Shown: positions 7,796 to 16,268 of the stretch, one piece after another
Numbering within the stretch: the stretch's first letter is position 1
How the letters are laid out: every line of letters begins with the position of its first letter
DNA from: Ilumatobacteraceae bacterium
GTDB taxonomy: Bacteria > Actinomycetota > Acidimicrobiia > Acidimicrobiales > Ilumatobacteraceae
Length of the DNA: 64,000 bases
Direction: 5' to 3'
NCBI GenBank assembly: GCA_022843125.1
Contig: JALHOG010000009.1
Coordinates: 1-64,000 of the forward strand
Notes under the pieces: generated by a model
What the model was told of the DNA's origin: nothing
What the model saw: only the letters and a program-made list of their open reading frames with translations
Databases searched by the model: none
Translations under genes and position numbers: made by a program

Positions 7796-9592
7796 GTGAC
7801 CGAAGAGGGGGAAACGAGCGCGCCGCGGCGCTTCGCACGAGCGCGCGAGCACATCGCGTTCGTGCGCGCCCTCGTGCAGCGTCAGCCGAAGACGTTCGCG
7901 ATCGCCGTCGGCGGCGCGTTCGTCTACGCCCTGTGCACGGTCGCGTCGGCCATCGTCATCCGGTGGGTCATCGACAACGTGATCGTGCCGCGCTTCCGGG
8001 ACGGTGACGTCGCCACCTCGACGCTCGTCGCCGGTTGCACGCTGATCATCGGCGTCGGCGTCCTTCGTGCAGCATCGGTCGTGGTGCGGCGCTCTTTCGC
8101 CGGCATCACCCAGTGGCGCATCGCCGAGTCCCTCACCAACGACGTGATCGACCGCCTGGTCACCCAACCGGCGACCTGGCATCAGCGTCAGAGCGACGGC
8201 CGACTCGTCGCACGCGGCGGTGTCGATGTCGATACCACGGTCGGCGTGATGGCCCCGATCCCGTTCGCCACCGGGACAGTGCTGCTCATCGTCGTTGCGG
8301 GCGTCTGGCTGGTGCTCACCGACCTGGTGCTCGGCCTCGTCGCCGTCGCCGTGTTCCCGGTCCTGATGGTCCTCAACGTCGTCTACCAGAAGATGGTCGA
8401 CCGCCACTTCGACGCCGCCCAACAGGCGCTCGGTGACTTCTCGGGTGCGGTGCACGAGAGCTTCGAGGGGGTGCAGCTCGTCAAGGCGTACGGCGCCGAG
8501 GAGCGCGAGACGAAGCGACTCACCGAGATCGCGAGTCGCATCCGCGACGCTCGTGTGCGGGCCGTGTACGTGCGAGGCACCTTCGAGGCACTGCTCGAGG
8601 TGATCCCTTCCGCCACCAACATCGGGATCGTCGTGCTCGGTGCCCACCGCATCGACGGCGGCCACCTGACGATCGGGGAACTGTCGAGCTTCATCTTCAT
8701 GTTCACGGTGCTGGTGTTCCCGCTGCGACTCATCGGGTACGCGCTCTCGGAGCTGCCGCATTCGGGCGCCGGCTACCGCCGTGTGCAGGGCACCATCGAC
8801 GACCCGCTCGAGCCCGATCCCGCCGCCGCCGTCGTCGTGGCGCCCAGCGGGGCCGCTGTGGTGCTCGAGCAGGTGACGTACCGATTCGCCGACGCGACGG
8901 GGCCGACCATCGAGGACGCATCGGCCACGATCCCCGAAGGCACCGTGACCGCGTTCGTCGGTGCCACCGGGGCCGGCAAGACGACGCTCGTCGAGCTGAT
9001 GAGCGGTCTCGTGGGCCCGACCACCGGTCGGATCGCGCTCGCCGATGGCGAGCGCGCGATCGTGTTCCAGGAGGCGTTCCTGTTCGGTGGCACCGTCCGC
9101 GACAACGTGCAGGTCGGCCTGCCGATGAACGACGACGAAGTGTGGGAAGCACTCCGACTCGCCGCTGCCGACCAGTTCGTCCGCGAACTCCCCGACCGCC
9201 TCGACACCGTCGTCGGTGAACGCGGCGTCACCCTCTCGGGCGGGCAACGCCAACGTGTCGCGCTCGCACGTGCGCTGGCCCGCCACCCGCGGCTGCTGTT
9301 CCTCGACGACACCACGTCGGCCCTCGACCCGGCCACCGAGCTGCAGGTGCTCGACAACCTGCGCACGGCGCTCGGCGAGTCCACCGTCGTCATGGTCGCC
9401 TCGCGTCCGTCGACCATCGCGCTCGCCGACGACGTGCTGTTCGTCCAGCAGGGACGCATCACGGCCCACGGCGCGCACGACGACCTCCTTCGCGACGTGC
9501 CCGCCTACCGCGAGATCGTCGAAGCGTTCGAGACCGATCGCTCGGCACCGTTCGACGCGAGCGGCGCCCACGCCGCCGGAGGCGGGACATGA
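7796..9592 (+). CDS. ABC exporter half, degenerate-site subunit
   Basis: 598 residues with an N-terminal six-helix exporter membrane domain (about 30-320) and a C-terminal ATPase domain. Walker A GATGAGKTT is at 389-397 and the signature LSGGQ at 480-484. After Walker B the usual LDE is LDD (Asp505), and the switch histidine is replaced (ASRPST, Ser536). These changes mark the inactive ATP site of heterodimeric exporters. It starts at a GTG and overlaps the next half-transporter by 4 bases (ATGA), so the two are probably translated together and form one dimer. The substrate cannot be read from the sequence. Confidence 0.9.
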   Translation: MTEEGETSAPRRFARAREHIAFVRALVQRQPKTFAIAVGGAFVYALCTVASAIVIRWVIDNVIVPRFRDGDVATSTLVAGCTLIIGVGVLRAASVVVRRSFAGITQWRIAESLTNDVIDRLVTQPATWHQRQSDGRLVARGGVDVDTTVGVMAPIPFATGTVLLIVVAGVWLVLTDLVLGLVAVAVFPVLMVLNVVYQKMVDRHFDAAQQALGDFSGAVHESFEGVQLVKAYGAEERETKRLTEIASRIRDARVRAVYVRGTFEALLEVIPSATNIGIVVLGAHRIDGGHLTIGELSSFIFMFTVLVFPLRLIGYALSELPHSGAGYRRVQGTIDDPLEPDPAAAVVVAPSGAAVVLEQVTYRFADATGPTIEDASATIPEGTVTAFVGATGAGKTTLVELMSGLVGPTTGRIALADGERAIVFQEAFLFGGTVRDNVQVGLPMNDDEVWEALRLAAADQFVRELPDRLDTVVGERGVTLSGGQRQRVALARALARHPRLLFLDDTTSALDPATELQVLDNLRTALGESTVVMVASRPSTIALADDVLFVQQGRITAHGAHDDLLRDVPAYREIVEAFETDRSAPFDASGAHAAGGGT

Positions 9593-11424
9593 CCGACACC
9601 GTCGTCGGCGAACCGAGCGGCCCGTACTCGGCCACCACGGCCATCGGGCGCGGGCTCGAGGAGGCCCCCGTGCTCCGTCAGGGGCTCGGCGTCACCTGGT
9701 TGCTGGCGGCTGTCGGGGCCGGCGGTCGCGTCGTCGTGCCGGTCCTCATCCAGCAGGCGATCGATAACGGCATGGACATCGACGCCACCGGCAGCGAACG
9801 AGTGCGAATGGGCTTCATCGTCGGCTGCGCGCTCGTGGCCATGGGCGCGCTCGCGATCGCCGCGGTGTGCCAGCGCACCGCAGTCGTCCGCCTCGGGACC
9901 CGCAGCGAGCAGGCACTGAGCGACCTCCGGACCCGGCTCATCGAGCACATCCACCGGATCAGCCTCGCCGACCACAACGACGAGCGACGCGGCGCCCTCG
10001 TAGCGCGCGTCACGAGCGACATCGAGACGCTGTCCAACTTCTTCCGGTGGGGAGGTCTCGCCTGGCTGATCGACGGCACCCTGATGGTGATCGTCGCCTC
10101 GGTGATGCTCGCCTACAACTGGTTCCTGGCGCTCATCGCGATCGGCATCTCGATCCCGCTGTTCTTCGTCCTCCGTCTCGTCCAGCGCCACCTGGTCACG
10201 GCGTACGACCGGGCCCGCCGGCGCAACGGCGACATGCTCGCGTCGATCAGCGAGCTGGTCACCGGTGCCGAGACGATCCGCGCCTACGGGGCGGGCGGCA
10301 TGTTCGCCGCCCGTGCGAAGGGGGCGGTGCGGCAACGGGCCGACGCCCAGATCCGCGGCAACATGATCGGCGCCTTCCTGTTCCCCCTCGGCGAGGTGTT
10401 CTCCGTGATCACCATCGCTGCGATCGTCACGGCCGGTGTCCTGATCGGGCCGGCGGGCGGGCTCACGAGCGGTGCGCTGGTGGGCTTCATCTTCCTGACC
10501 TACCGCTACCTCGAGCCGATCGCCGAGTTCACCGAGGTGCTCGACCAGACCCAGACGGCGGTGTCGGGTCTGCGACGTGTCCTCGGTGTGCTCGACATGC
10601 CCGTCGGGCCACCGGCGCCGCAGCAGCCGCAGCACCTGCCCCCCGGTCGGGTCTCGATCGACATCGACGACGTCACCTTCTCGTACCGCAGCCGCGCCGA
10701 CCGGGCGCTCGCCGACGACGCACTGTTCGAGAGCGCGGTGCTGGAGCGCGTGTCGGCGTTCATCCCGGCGGGCCAGCAGGTCGCAGTGGTGGGTGCCACC
10801 GGGTCCGGCAAGACGACGCTCGGCCGGCTGATCGCCCGCTTCGCCGATCCGATCACCGGCCAGATCCGAGTGGGTGGCGTGCCGCTGTCCCAGATCGACA
10901 ACACCGAGCTGCGGCGGCGCCTCGTCGTCGTCGCCCAGGAGCCGTTCCTCTTCGACGACACGGTTGCGGAGAACATCCGGTTCGCCCGGCCCGAAGCCAC
11001 CCGCGCCGAGATCGAACGGATCGTCGACCTGCTCGACGTCCGCGACTGGCTCGACGGCCTCACCGACGGGCTCGACACGAGCGTCGGAGAACGCGGCGAG
11101 TCGCTGTCGGCCGGCGAACGCCAGCTCGTGGCGCTCCTGCGCGCCGGGGTCGCCGACCCCGACGTACTCGTGCTCGACGAGGCGACCTCGTCGGTCGACG
11201 CGCTCACCGAGGTCCGGATCTCACGAGCGCTGACGCACCTCGCCGAGGGTCGCACCAGCATCGCGATCGCCCACCGGCTCTCCACGGCCGCCCGCGCCGA
11301 CCGGGTACTCGTGCTCCATGAGGGCCGACTCGTGGAAGACGGTCACCACGACGAGCTGATCGGCGCCGGCGGCACGTACGCCCGTCTGTACGACGCCTGG
11401 CTCAGCGCCACGTCGGCATCGTGA
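9589..11424 (+). CDS. ABC exporter half, catalytic-site subunit
   Basis: 611 residues: membrane domain (about 25-330) plus ATPase domain with Walker A GATGSGKTT (402-410), Walker B VLVLDEATSS (catalytic Glu531) and switch His562 (IAHRLST). Its signature is LSAGE rather than LSGGQ (506-510). That weak signature would face the degenerate Walker B of the partner at 7796, while this subunit's intact Walker B faces the partner's intact signature. So one dimer should have one active and one inactive ATP site. It begins within the 4-base overlap with its partner and is the last gene of this pair. Confidence 0.9.
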   Translation: MTDTVVGEPSGPYSATTAIGRGLEEAPVLRQGLGVTWLLAAVGAGGRVVVPVLIQQAIDNGMDIDATGSERVRMGFIVGCALVAMGALAIAAVCQRTAVVRLGTRSEQALSDLRTRLIEHIHRISLADHNDERRGALVARVTSDIETLSNFFRWGGLAWLIDGTLMVIVASVMLAYNWFLALIAIGISIPLFFVLRLVQRHLVTAYDRARRRNGDMLASISELVTGAETIRAYGAGGMFAARAKGAVRQRADAQIRGNMIGAFLFPLGEVFSVITIAAIVTAGVLIGPAGGLTSGALVGFIFLTYRYLEPIAEFTEVLDQTQTAVSGLRRVLGVLDMPVGPPAPQQPQHLPPGRVSIDIDDVTFSYRSRADRALADDALFESAVLERVSAFIPAGQQVAVVGATGSGKTTLGRLIARFADPITGQIRVGGVPLSQIDNTELRRRLVVVAQEPFLFDDTVAENIRFARPEATRAEIERIVDLLDVRDWLDGLTDGLDTSVGERGESLSAGERQLVALLRAGVADPDVLVLDEATSSVDALTEVRISRALTHLAEGRTSIAIAHRLSTAARADRVLVLHEGRLVEDGHHDELIGAGGTYARLYDAWLSATSAS

Positions 11425-11436
11425 CCGCCGCGTCCG

Positions 11437-12015
11437 TCACGCACACGGCATGTCGCTGAGGGCGAGCGTGCTGCCGGGGCCGATGCCGAGGTCGGGCAGG
11501 CCGCCCTCGACCGCCTCGATCGCGATGAGGAACTCGTTCGGGGTCGGGTAGGTCGGGCACGGATCGGCGGTGCACGGCTCCATGTCGAACGAGTCGAGAT
11601 ACGCGCCCGCAGGGTCGAAGAACGCGATCGAGAGCGGCAGCAGCGTGTTCTTCATCCAGAAGTTGCCGGAGCGTGGCGAGTCGTAGCGGAACGCCATCCC
11701 GTCGGCGTCGCCGAGGTCGGTGACGAACATCAACCCGCGCGCCCGACGGTCGTTGTCGTCGGCCAACCAGAGGCAGAGCTCGCAGATGGTTCCATCAGCG
11801 GCGGTCACGGTGGCGGCGACCCGCTCGAACCCCTCCGGCACGACGACGGGTTCGGCAGCAGCGGTCGTCGCTGCGACCGGGGCCTCAGCGGTCGACTCCG
11901 GCGTCGTCGGGCTGGGGCTCACGACCGGCGCAGCAGGCGAGGGCTCCGAGGCACAGCCCACCCCGGCCACCGCGAGCAGCACCAGTGCCACCGGCACCAA
12001 CGGAGTTCGACGCAT
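11437..12015 (-). CDS. DUF192 lipoprotein
   Basis: The ATG at 12015 gives 192 residues with a lipoprotein signal (MRRTPLVPVALVLLAVAGVGC). An Ala/Thr/Pro-rich linker and a DUF192 domain (about 65-190) follow. DUF192 hallmarks are ARGLMFVTDLGDADGMAFRY, then NFWMKNTLLPLSIAFFD and a late ALSDMPC. The family is small, secreted and of unknown role. It is the last gene of a minus-strand run with the response regulator and sensor kinase, 29 bases after the regulator stop. Confidence 0.85.
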   Translation of the reverse strand: MRRTPLVPVALVLLAVAGVGCASEPSPAAPVVSPSPTTPESTAEAPVAATTAAAEPVVVPEGFERVAATVTAADGTICELCLWLADDNDRRARGLMFVTDLGDADGMAFRYDSPRSGNFWMKNTLLPLSIAFFDPAGAYLDSFDMEPCTADPCPTYPTPNEFLIAIEAVEGGLPDLGIGPGSTLALSDMPCA

Positions 12016-12044
12016 CCTGCATGCTCGCAGACGCGGGCTGGAGA

Positions 12045-12680
12045 TCACTGCGGGAGGTGCTGCTGCGCCCACAGCGCAGCCTGGACGCGATCGCTCACGC
12101 CGAGCCGCTGGAACACCCTGGTGAGGTGCGCCTTCACGGTGCGCTCGGAGATGCCGAGCTTGCGGGCGATCTGCTTGTTCGCATGGCCGTACCCGACCAG
12201 GCGGAGCACCTCCGTCTCGCGGTCGGTCAGCTCGTTCGGGCGTGCGCCTGCACCAGTGCGCCCGCCGCGCCGGGCTTCGAGGAGCACCCGGCCGGCGCGC
12301 GGGTCGAGCGGCGAGTCACCCGCCTGCGCAGCGCGCACCGCATGGATCAGGTCGTCCGGGTCGACATGCTTGAGCAGGTAGCCGTGCGCGCCGGCGTTCA
12401 GGGCATCGAGGATGCGGGTCTCGTCACCGAACGACGTGAGCACCACGACACGGGTCGCTCCCCCGGCACCGACGATCTGGCGAGTCGCCTCGACGCCATC
12501 GAGTTCCGGCATCGACAGGTCCATGAGGACGACGTCGGGTTGGTGTTCGTTGACGAGCGCGACGGCCTCGGCGCCGTTGGCGGCCATCGCGACGACCTCG
12601 ATGTCGTCGACGGTCTCGAACAGACGCTCGAGCCCCTGACGGACAATGGCGTGATCATCGACGAGTACGACGCGGATCAT
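12045..12680 (-). CDS. NarL/LuxR-family response regulator
   Basis: The ATG at 12680 gives 211 residues. The receiver domain opens MIRVVLVDDHAIVRQGL, with the phospho-acceptor Asp in VVLMDLSMPELDG and a conserved Thr/Ser and Lys (VLTSF, YLLKH). The C-terminal helix-turn-helix reads LTDRETEVLRLVGYGHANK then ISERTVKAHL. It should bind DNA when phosphorylated by the kinase encoded just upstream, with which it overlaps by 4 bases. The long open frame extending upstream is the kinase's shadow. Confidence 0.95.
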   Translation of the reverse strand: MIRVVLVDDHAIVRQGLERLFETVDDIEVVAMAANGAEAVALVNEHQPDVVLMDLSMPELDGVEATRQIVGAGGATRVVVLTSFGDETRILDALNAGAHGYLLKHVDPDDLIHAVRAAQAGDSPLDPRAGRVLLEARRGGRTGAGARPNELTDRETEVLRLVGYGHANKQIARKLGISERTVKAHLTRVFQRLGVSDRVQAALWAQQHLPQ

Positions 12681-14002
12681 GGCGTTGGCACCTCCAGGCG
12701 CAGCTCCGTGCCGGTGCCCGGAGCGGATTCGACCGAGATCGCAGCACCCCGCGACGCTGCGAGGCCGGCCAGCGCTCGAAGGCCGAAATGGCCGTCCTTG
12801 TGCGGCAGGCTCACCGGGTCGAGGCCGCATCCGTCGTCGACGATTCGCAGCACCACCGCCCCGGGACGTTGCGACACCTCGACGTCGACGCGTGACGCAT
12901 CGGCGTGCGCGACGACGTTGCGCAGGCCCTCCTGCGCGGCGCGATAGATGAGCTGGATCGTGTCGAGCGACAGATCCGGTGGAGCGTCGACGGTGAGCGT
13001 TCCGCTCACGCCGCGAGGGTCGAGTCGGGCCATCAGGTCGGACAGCGCCGCTTCCAGACCTTCGTCGTACAGGTTCGGCGGATAGATCTCGACCAGCAGC
13101 GAACGCAGCGAACGCACCGCGTCGCGAACCTGGTCGCCGGCGCGACCGACATCCACCGCGAGATCTCCGTCGACGGTGCGAGCGGTCGCAGCCAGCGCGA
13201 ACGTGACACCGGCGAGATCCTGGACGACACCGTCGTGGAGATCGCTCGCGATGCGGCGCCGCTCGGCGTCGGTCGCGTCGATCGCCTGCTGCAGCAGATG
13301 TTCGCGCTGCTCCTGAGTGCGCACGAGCCGTCGGGCGAGCGACAGCACCAGCGGCACCTGCAGCACGGCGAGGAAGACGAGCGAGCCGAGCACGACGGGT
13401 GCGAAGCGCAGCCATGCGCGCCGACCCGCCTCGGCCACGCCGTCGTACACGAAGTAGGCCTCGTACAGCAGTGGCTCACCCGACGGCGTCGCGATCGGCA
13501 GATAGACCTCGAGCAGCGTGGTCGCCGGCTCCTCGTACCGGTTCTCCGGTTCGTCGAGATCGCTGATCTCGGACTTCGACCCGGCCGGGCCGCCATCGAG
13601 CATCGCGACCGCATCGGCGTCGAGATCGAAGCGTTCGCCGATCAGCCGACCCTCGTCGGAGTACACGATCACGCCGTCGCGCGACCAGATCTTCACGCGT
13701 ACGAGGGAGCCTCTGATCACCTGACTCCGCACGACCGCGTCGAGCCTGGCGATCGATGCCGGGTCGAGTTGCAGGATGGCATCGTCGATGATCGGCTCGA
13801 CGGCGGCGCTGGCCGTGATGGTGGCCACCCGGTTCGCATCGTCGATCGCCTCCTCCGTGCCGAGATGGCGGCTGACGAGCGCCGTGATCACCGAGACGAC
13901 GATCAGTGTCACGAGTGCGGTCACCACGTACCGGAGGAGCAATCGCGGCATCTCCAACCGGTCGTCGAACACTGCAGGTCGCAGGCCGGACGATCGCACC
14001 AT
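12677..14002 (-). CDS. Sensor histidine kinase (HisKA_3 type)
   Basis: The ATG at 14002 gives 441 residues, with a TAGG box 10 bases upstream; an ATG at 13951 is an alternative. Order: transmembrane helix (YVVTALVTLIVVSVITALV), an extracellular sensor domain of roughly 180 residues, a second helix (LGSLVFLAVLQVPLVLSLA), then the dimerisation domain with the phospho-acceptor His in RIASDLHDGVVQD. The ATPase domain has an N box (GLRNVVAHADA) and G boxes (DDGCGLDP, GTGTELRL). It pairs with the response regulator through a 4-base overlap. The signal is unknown. Confidence 0.93.
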   Translation of the reverse strand: MVRSSGLRPAVFDDRLEMPRLLLRYVVTALVTLIVVSVITALVSRHLGTEEAIDDANRVATITASAAVEPIIDDAILQLDPASIARLDAVVRSQVIRGSLVRVKIWSRDGVIVYSDEGRLIGERFDLDADAVAMLDGGPAGSKSEISDLDEPENRYEEPATTLLEVYLPIATPSGEPLLYEAYFVYDGVAEAGRRAWLRFAPVVLGSLVFLAVLQVPLVLSLARRLVRTQEQREHLLQQAIDATDAERRRIASDLHDGVVQDLAGVTFALAATARTVDGDLAVDVGRAGDQVRDAVRSLRSLLVEIYPPNLYDEGLEAALSDLMARLDPRGVSGTLTVDAPPDLSLDTIQLIYRAAQEGLRNVVAHADASRVDVEVSQRPGAVVLRIVDDGCGLDPVSLPHKDGHFGLRALAGLAASRGAAISVESAPGTGTELRLEVPTP

Positions 14003-14013
14003 CGGCGTGCAAC

Positions 14014-14325
14014 CTAATCCTCGGGTCCGCGTTCGGCGGTGCCCGTCAACTGTGTGATGGCAGCAGGCTGCCCGAGCCACACATCGTCGCTCGTGCGGCC
14101 GCCGAACAGGAGATGCCACAGCAGCAATCCGCCGCCGACGACGATCAGCGCGGCAAGGACCCACCCGACCATCGCGAGCACATCGTTCATCACACTGTCG
14201 ATCCGGTCGCGCCTCGCCGATACCTCGCTGGTGTGATGGGTCTGTTGTGCGTCGCCGATGCCCGGAGTCGGGGCGTTCGGCGACCACGTCGTCGTGGTGT
14301 GCCGACGGCCTTCGGGTTGGGTCAC
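14014..14325 (-). CDS. Small single-pass membrane protein, unknown
   Basis: 103 residues: a polar His/Thr-rich N-terminal half, one transmembrane segment (VLAMVGWVLAALIVVGGGLLL, about 50-70) and a short polar tail. No family recognised. The stop codon lies 11 bases before the kinase start, and the kinase ribosome-binding box overlaps that stop, so this gene probably leads the kinase-regulator operon and might act as an accessory to the sensor; that is inference from position. An internal ATG at residue 46 is an alternative start. Confidence 0.5.
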   Translation of the reverse strand: MTQPEGRRHTTTTWSPNAPTPGIGDAQQTHHTSEVSARRDRIDSVMNDVLAMVGWVLAALIVVGGGLLLWHLLFGGRTSDDVWLGQPAAITQLTGTAERGPED

Positions 14326-14386
14326 TGGACGATCCGTTCGATGGTGGCAGTGTCACACCAGACCGGTCGTAGCGACACCCGTCAAT

Positions 14387-14400
14387 TGGTCGTACGACCA
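14387..14400. promoter_or_regulatory. 14-bp perfect palindrome, possible operator
   Basis: TGGTCGTACGACCA lies in the 99-base gap upstream of the small membrane protein/kinase operon and just past the phosphatase stop. A dimeric regulator could bind there and control the operon. The case rests on symmetry and position only. Confidence 0.3.
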
Positions 14401-14424
14401 CCCGTCGTCAGGCGGTGCGTCGGC

Positions 14425-15183
14425 TCAGTCGAGCAGGCGCTCGCGCAGTCGCGCGAGATGGCCGGCGTCGAAACCGGCGTGCGTGGCGAGGTAGCGGTCG
14501 ACCCCGCCATAGACCTCATCGAGCTCGTCGATCGCAGCAGCCATGCTGGCCCGGGCGGCGGCGAACATGCCGGCGGCCGCTTCGGGGCTCATGCCGTGGT
14601 CGATCATCCGCTCGTACATCGCCGCGTGCGTCTCACGGGTGACGTACCTGTTCGTCAGCTCGAAGTCGTCGAGAACGGCCTCGCGATCGACACCGACGGC
14701 GAGCAGGATCAGGGCAGCCACGATGCCGGTGCGATCTTTGCCGGCGGTGCAGTGGAACACGGCGGGGAGCGACTGCCCGTCAGCGAGATCGCGCATCAGC
14801 TGACCGATGCCGGGGCCGGCGTGCGCGAGCAGCCCGCTGTAGAGCTGGCGCATGAACTGGGTGCCGTCGGCGTGATCGACCAGTTCGGCACGATCGGGCA
14901 TCGGCACGTTCGCGAGCACATGGCTCATCAGGCAGACGTGCACGTTCGGCACCGGATCGGGAGCCATCTCACGCTCGTCGTCGCGGCGCAGGTCGTACAC
15001 CGTGCGGACGGCGAGCGATTCGTATTCTGCGAGATCGGTGGCGGTCATCTCGCTCAGGCCGTCCGCCCGGTACAGCACTCCCCAACGGGTGGCTCCGCCG
15101 AACCGCGACGGGTACCCACCGAGGTCACGGAAGTTGTGCGCGCCCTCGAAGGGCACCAATCGGTCGCGCACGAGTTCTGTCAT
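14425..15183 (-). CDS. Tyrosine-protein phosphatase (PtpB-like family)
   Basis: The ATG at 15183 gives 252 residues; the 45 codons upstream in frame look like shadow. The active-site loop HCTAGKDRTG (C-x5-R) is intact, preceded by NFRDLGGYPS near the N-terminus and FRADGL-type residues (LYRADGLSEM). This is the Tyr_phosphatase3 family that includes mycobacterial PtpB. It should act on phosphotyrosine or phosphoinositide-like substrates. There is no signal peptide. It is a single gene followed by a short gap to the small membrane protein. Confidence 0.88.
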   Translation of the reverse strand: MTELVRDRLVPFEGAHNFRDLGGYPSRFGGATRWGVLYRADGLSEMTATDLAEYESLAVRTVYDLRRDDEREMAPDPVPNVHVCLMSHVLANVPMPDRAELVDHADGTQFMRQLYSGLLAHAGPGIGQLMRDLADGQSLPAVFHCTAGKDRTGIVAALILLAVGVDREAVLDDFELTNRYVTRETHAAMYERMIDHGMSPEAAAGMFAAARASMAAAIDELDEVYGGVDRYLATHAGFDAGHLARLRERLLD

Positions 15184-15250
15184 GACGGCCAGTCTCCCCT
15201 GGCCGGGTGGCGAGCCCAACCCCCCGCGGGTGAACGGTGGGTGAACGGCG

Positions 15251-16243
15251 TCACGTGCGCGGATCGACGACCGAGCGGCCGCGCGCCTCACCGCGCAGGA
15301 TGCCGGCAAGCACTGCATCGAGTTCGTCGAGGCCGATGTCGTGGCCGATCCGGTCGAGCGCGTTGGGTCGGAGGTCGGTCGCGATCCGGCCCCACACGGC
15401 CCGCCGCCGTTCGATCGGCACCATCACCGAGTCGATGCCGAGCAGGTTGACGCCACGCAGGATGAACGGCATCACCGTGGTCGGGAGCGCGCCGCCGCCC
15501 GTGAGACCGCTCGCCGCGACCGACCCGCCGTAGTGGATCTTCTTCAGCACGTTGGCGAGGGCGACACCGCCGACGCAGTCGATCGCACCGGCCCACACGG
15601 TCGACTCGAGCGGACGCTTCGACTCCTCGGCCAGCTCGGCGCGGTCGATGATCGACGTCGCGCCGAGCGCCGTCAGGAACTCGTTCATCTCCGGCTTCCC
15701 GGTGCTGGCCACCACGTCGTACCCGAGGCCGGCGAGCATCCCGACCGCGGTCGAACCCACGCCACCGGTGGCCCCGGTGACGAGCACGGGCCCTCGGTCG
15801 GGTGTGACGCCGTGCTCCTGGAGAGCGATGACCGACATCGCGGCGGTGAACCCCGCTGTGCCCACCACCATCGCGTCGTGCGCGCTGAGCCCATCGGGTA
15901 GCGGCACCAACTGGTCGGCCGGCACGCGGGCGTACTCAGCGAAGCCGCCGTGGCGCGACACCCCGATGTCGTAGCCGTGCGCCAGCACGGCCGTGCCGGC
16001 CGGCAGGTCACCGGCATCCTCGACGAGCACACCCGCCAGGTCGATACCCGGCACGATCGGGGAGATGCGTGCGACCTTGCCGGCCGGCGTCGATGCGAGA
16101 CCGTCCTTGTAGTTGACGCTCGACCACTCGACTGCGATCAGTGCGCCGTCGGGCAACTCGTCGGCGGACATGACGACGACGCCACGGTCGGTCGATTCAC
16201 CGTCGGTGACGGCGCGGAACGCTCGGAACGATTCGGCTGACAT
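15251..16243 (-). CDS. AcuI/YhdH-family NADPH:quinone or acrylyl-CoA reductase
   Basis: 330 residues of the zinc-free medium-chain dehydrogenase family. SSVNYKDGLA near the N-terminus, PGIDLAGVLVEDAG, the Rossmann loop GATGGVGSTAVGML and a C-terminal YGGSVAASGLTGG are the YhdH/AcuI pattern. Members reduce acrylyl-CoA or quinones with NADPH. I start at the ATG at 16243 (MSAESFRAF); another ATG 12 bases upstream is possible. It follows the phosphatase on the same strand (68-base gap) and precedes nothing functionally related. Confidence 0.85.
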   Translation of the reverse strand: MSAESFRAFRAVTDGESTDRGVVVMSADELPDGALIAVEWSSVNYKDGLASTPAGKVARISPIVPGIDLAGVLVEDAGDLPAGTAVLAHGYDIGVSRHGGFAEYARVPADQLVPLPDGLSAHDAMVVGTAGFTAAMSVIALQEHGVTPDRGPVLVTGATGGVGSTAVGMLAGLGYDVVASTGKPEMNEFLTALGATSIIDRAELAEESKRPLESTVWAGAIDCVGGVALANVLKKIHYGGSVAASGLTGGGALPTTVMPFILRGVNLLGIDSVMVPIERRRAVWGRIATDLRPNALDRIGHDIGLDELDAVLAGILRGEARGRSVVDPRT

Positions 16244-16268
16244 GGCGCCGACCATACGACACGAACGG

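Noticed and set aside
7709-9571. Minus-strand 620-codon open frame opposite the first ABC half
   Set aside because: Antisense shadow of a certain ABC exporter gene, with no recognisable motif.
13906-15450. Plus-strand 514-codon open frame opposite the kinase and phosphatase
   Set aside because: Composition is shadow-like and it runs opposite two well-supported genes.
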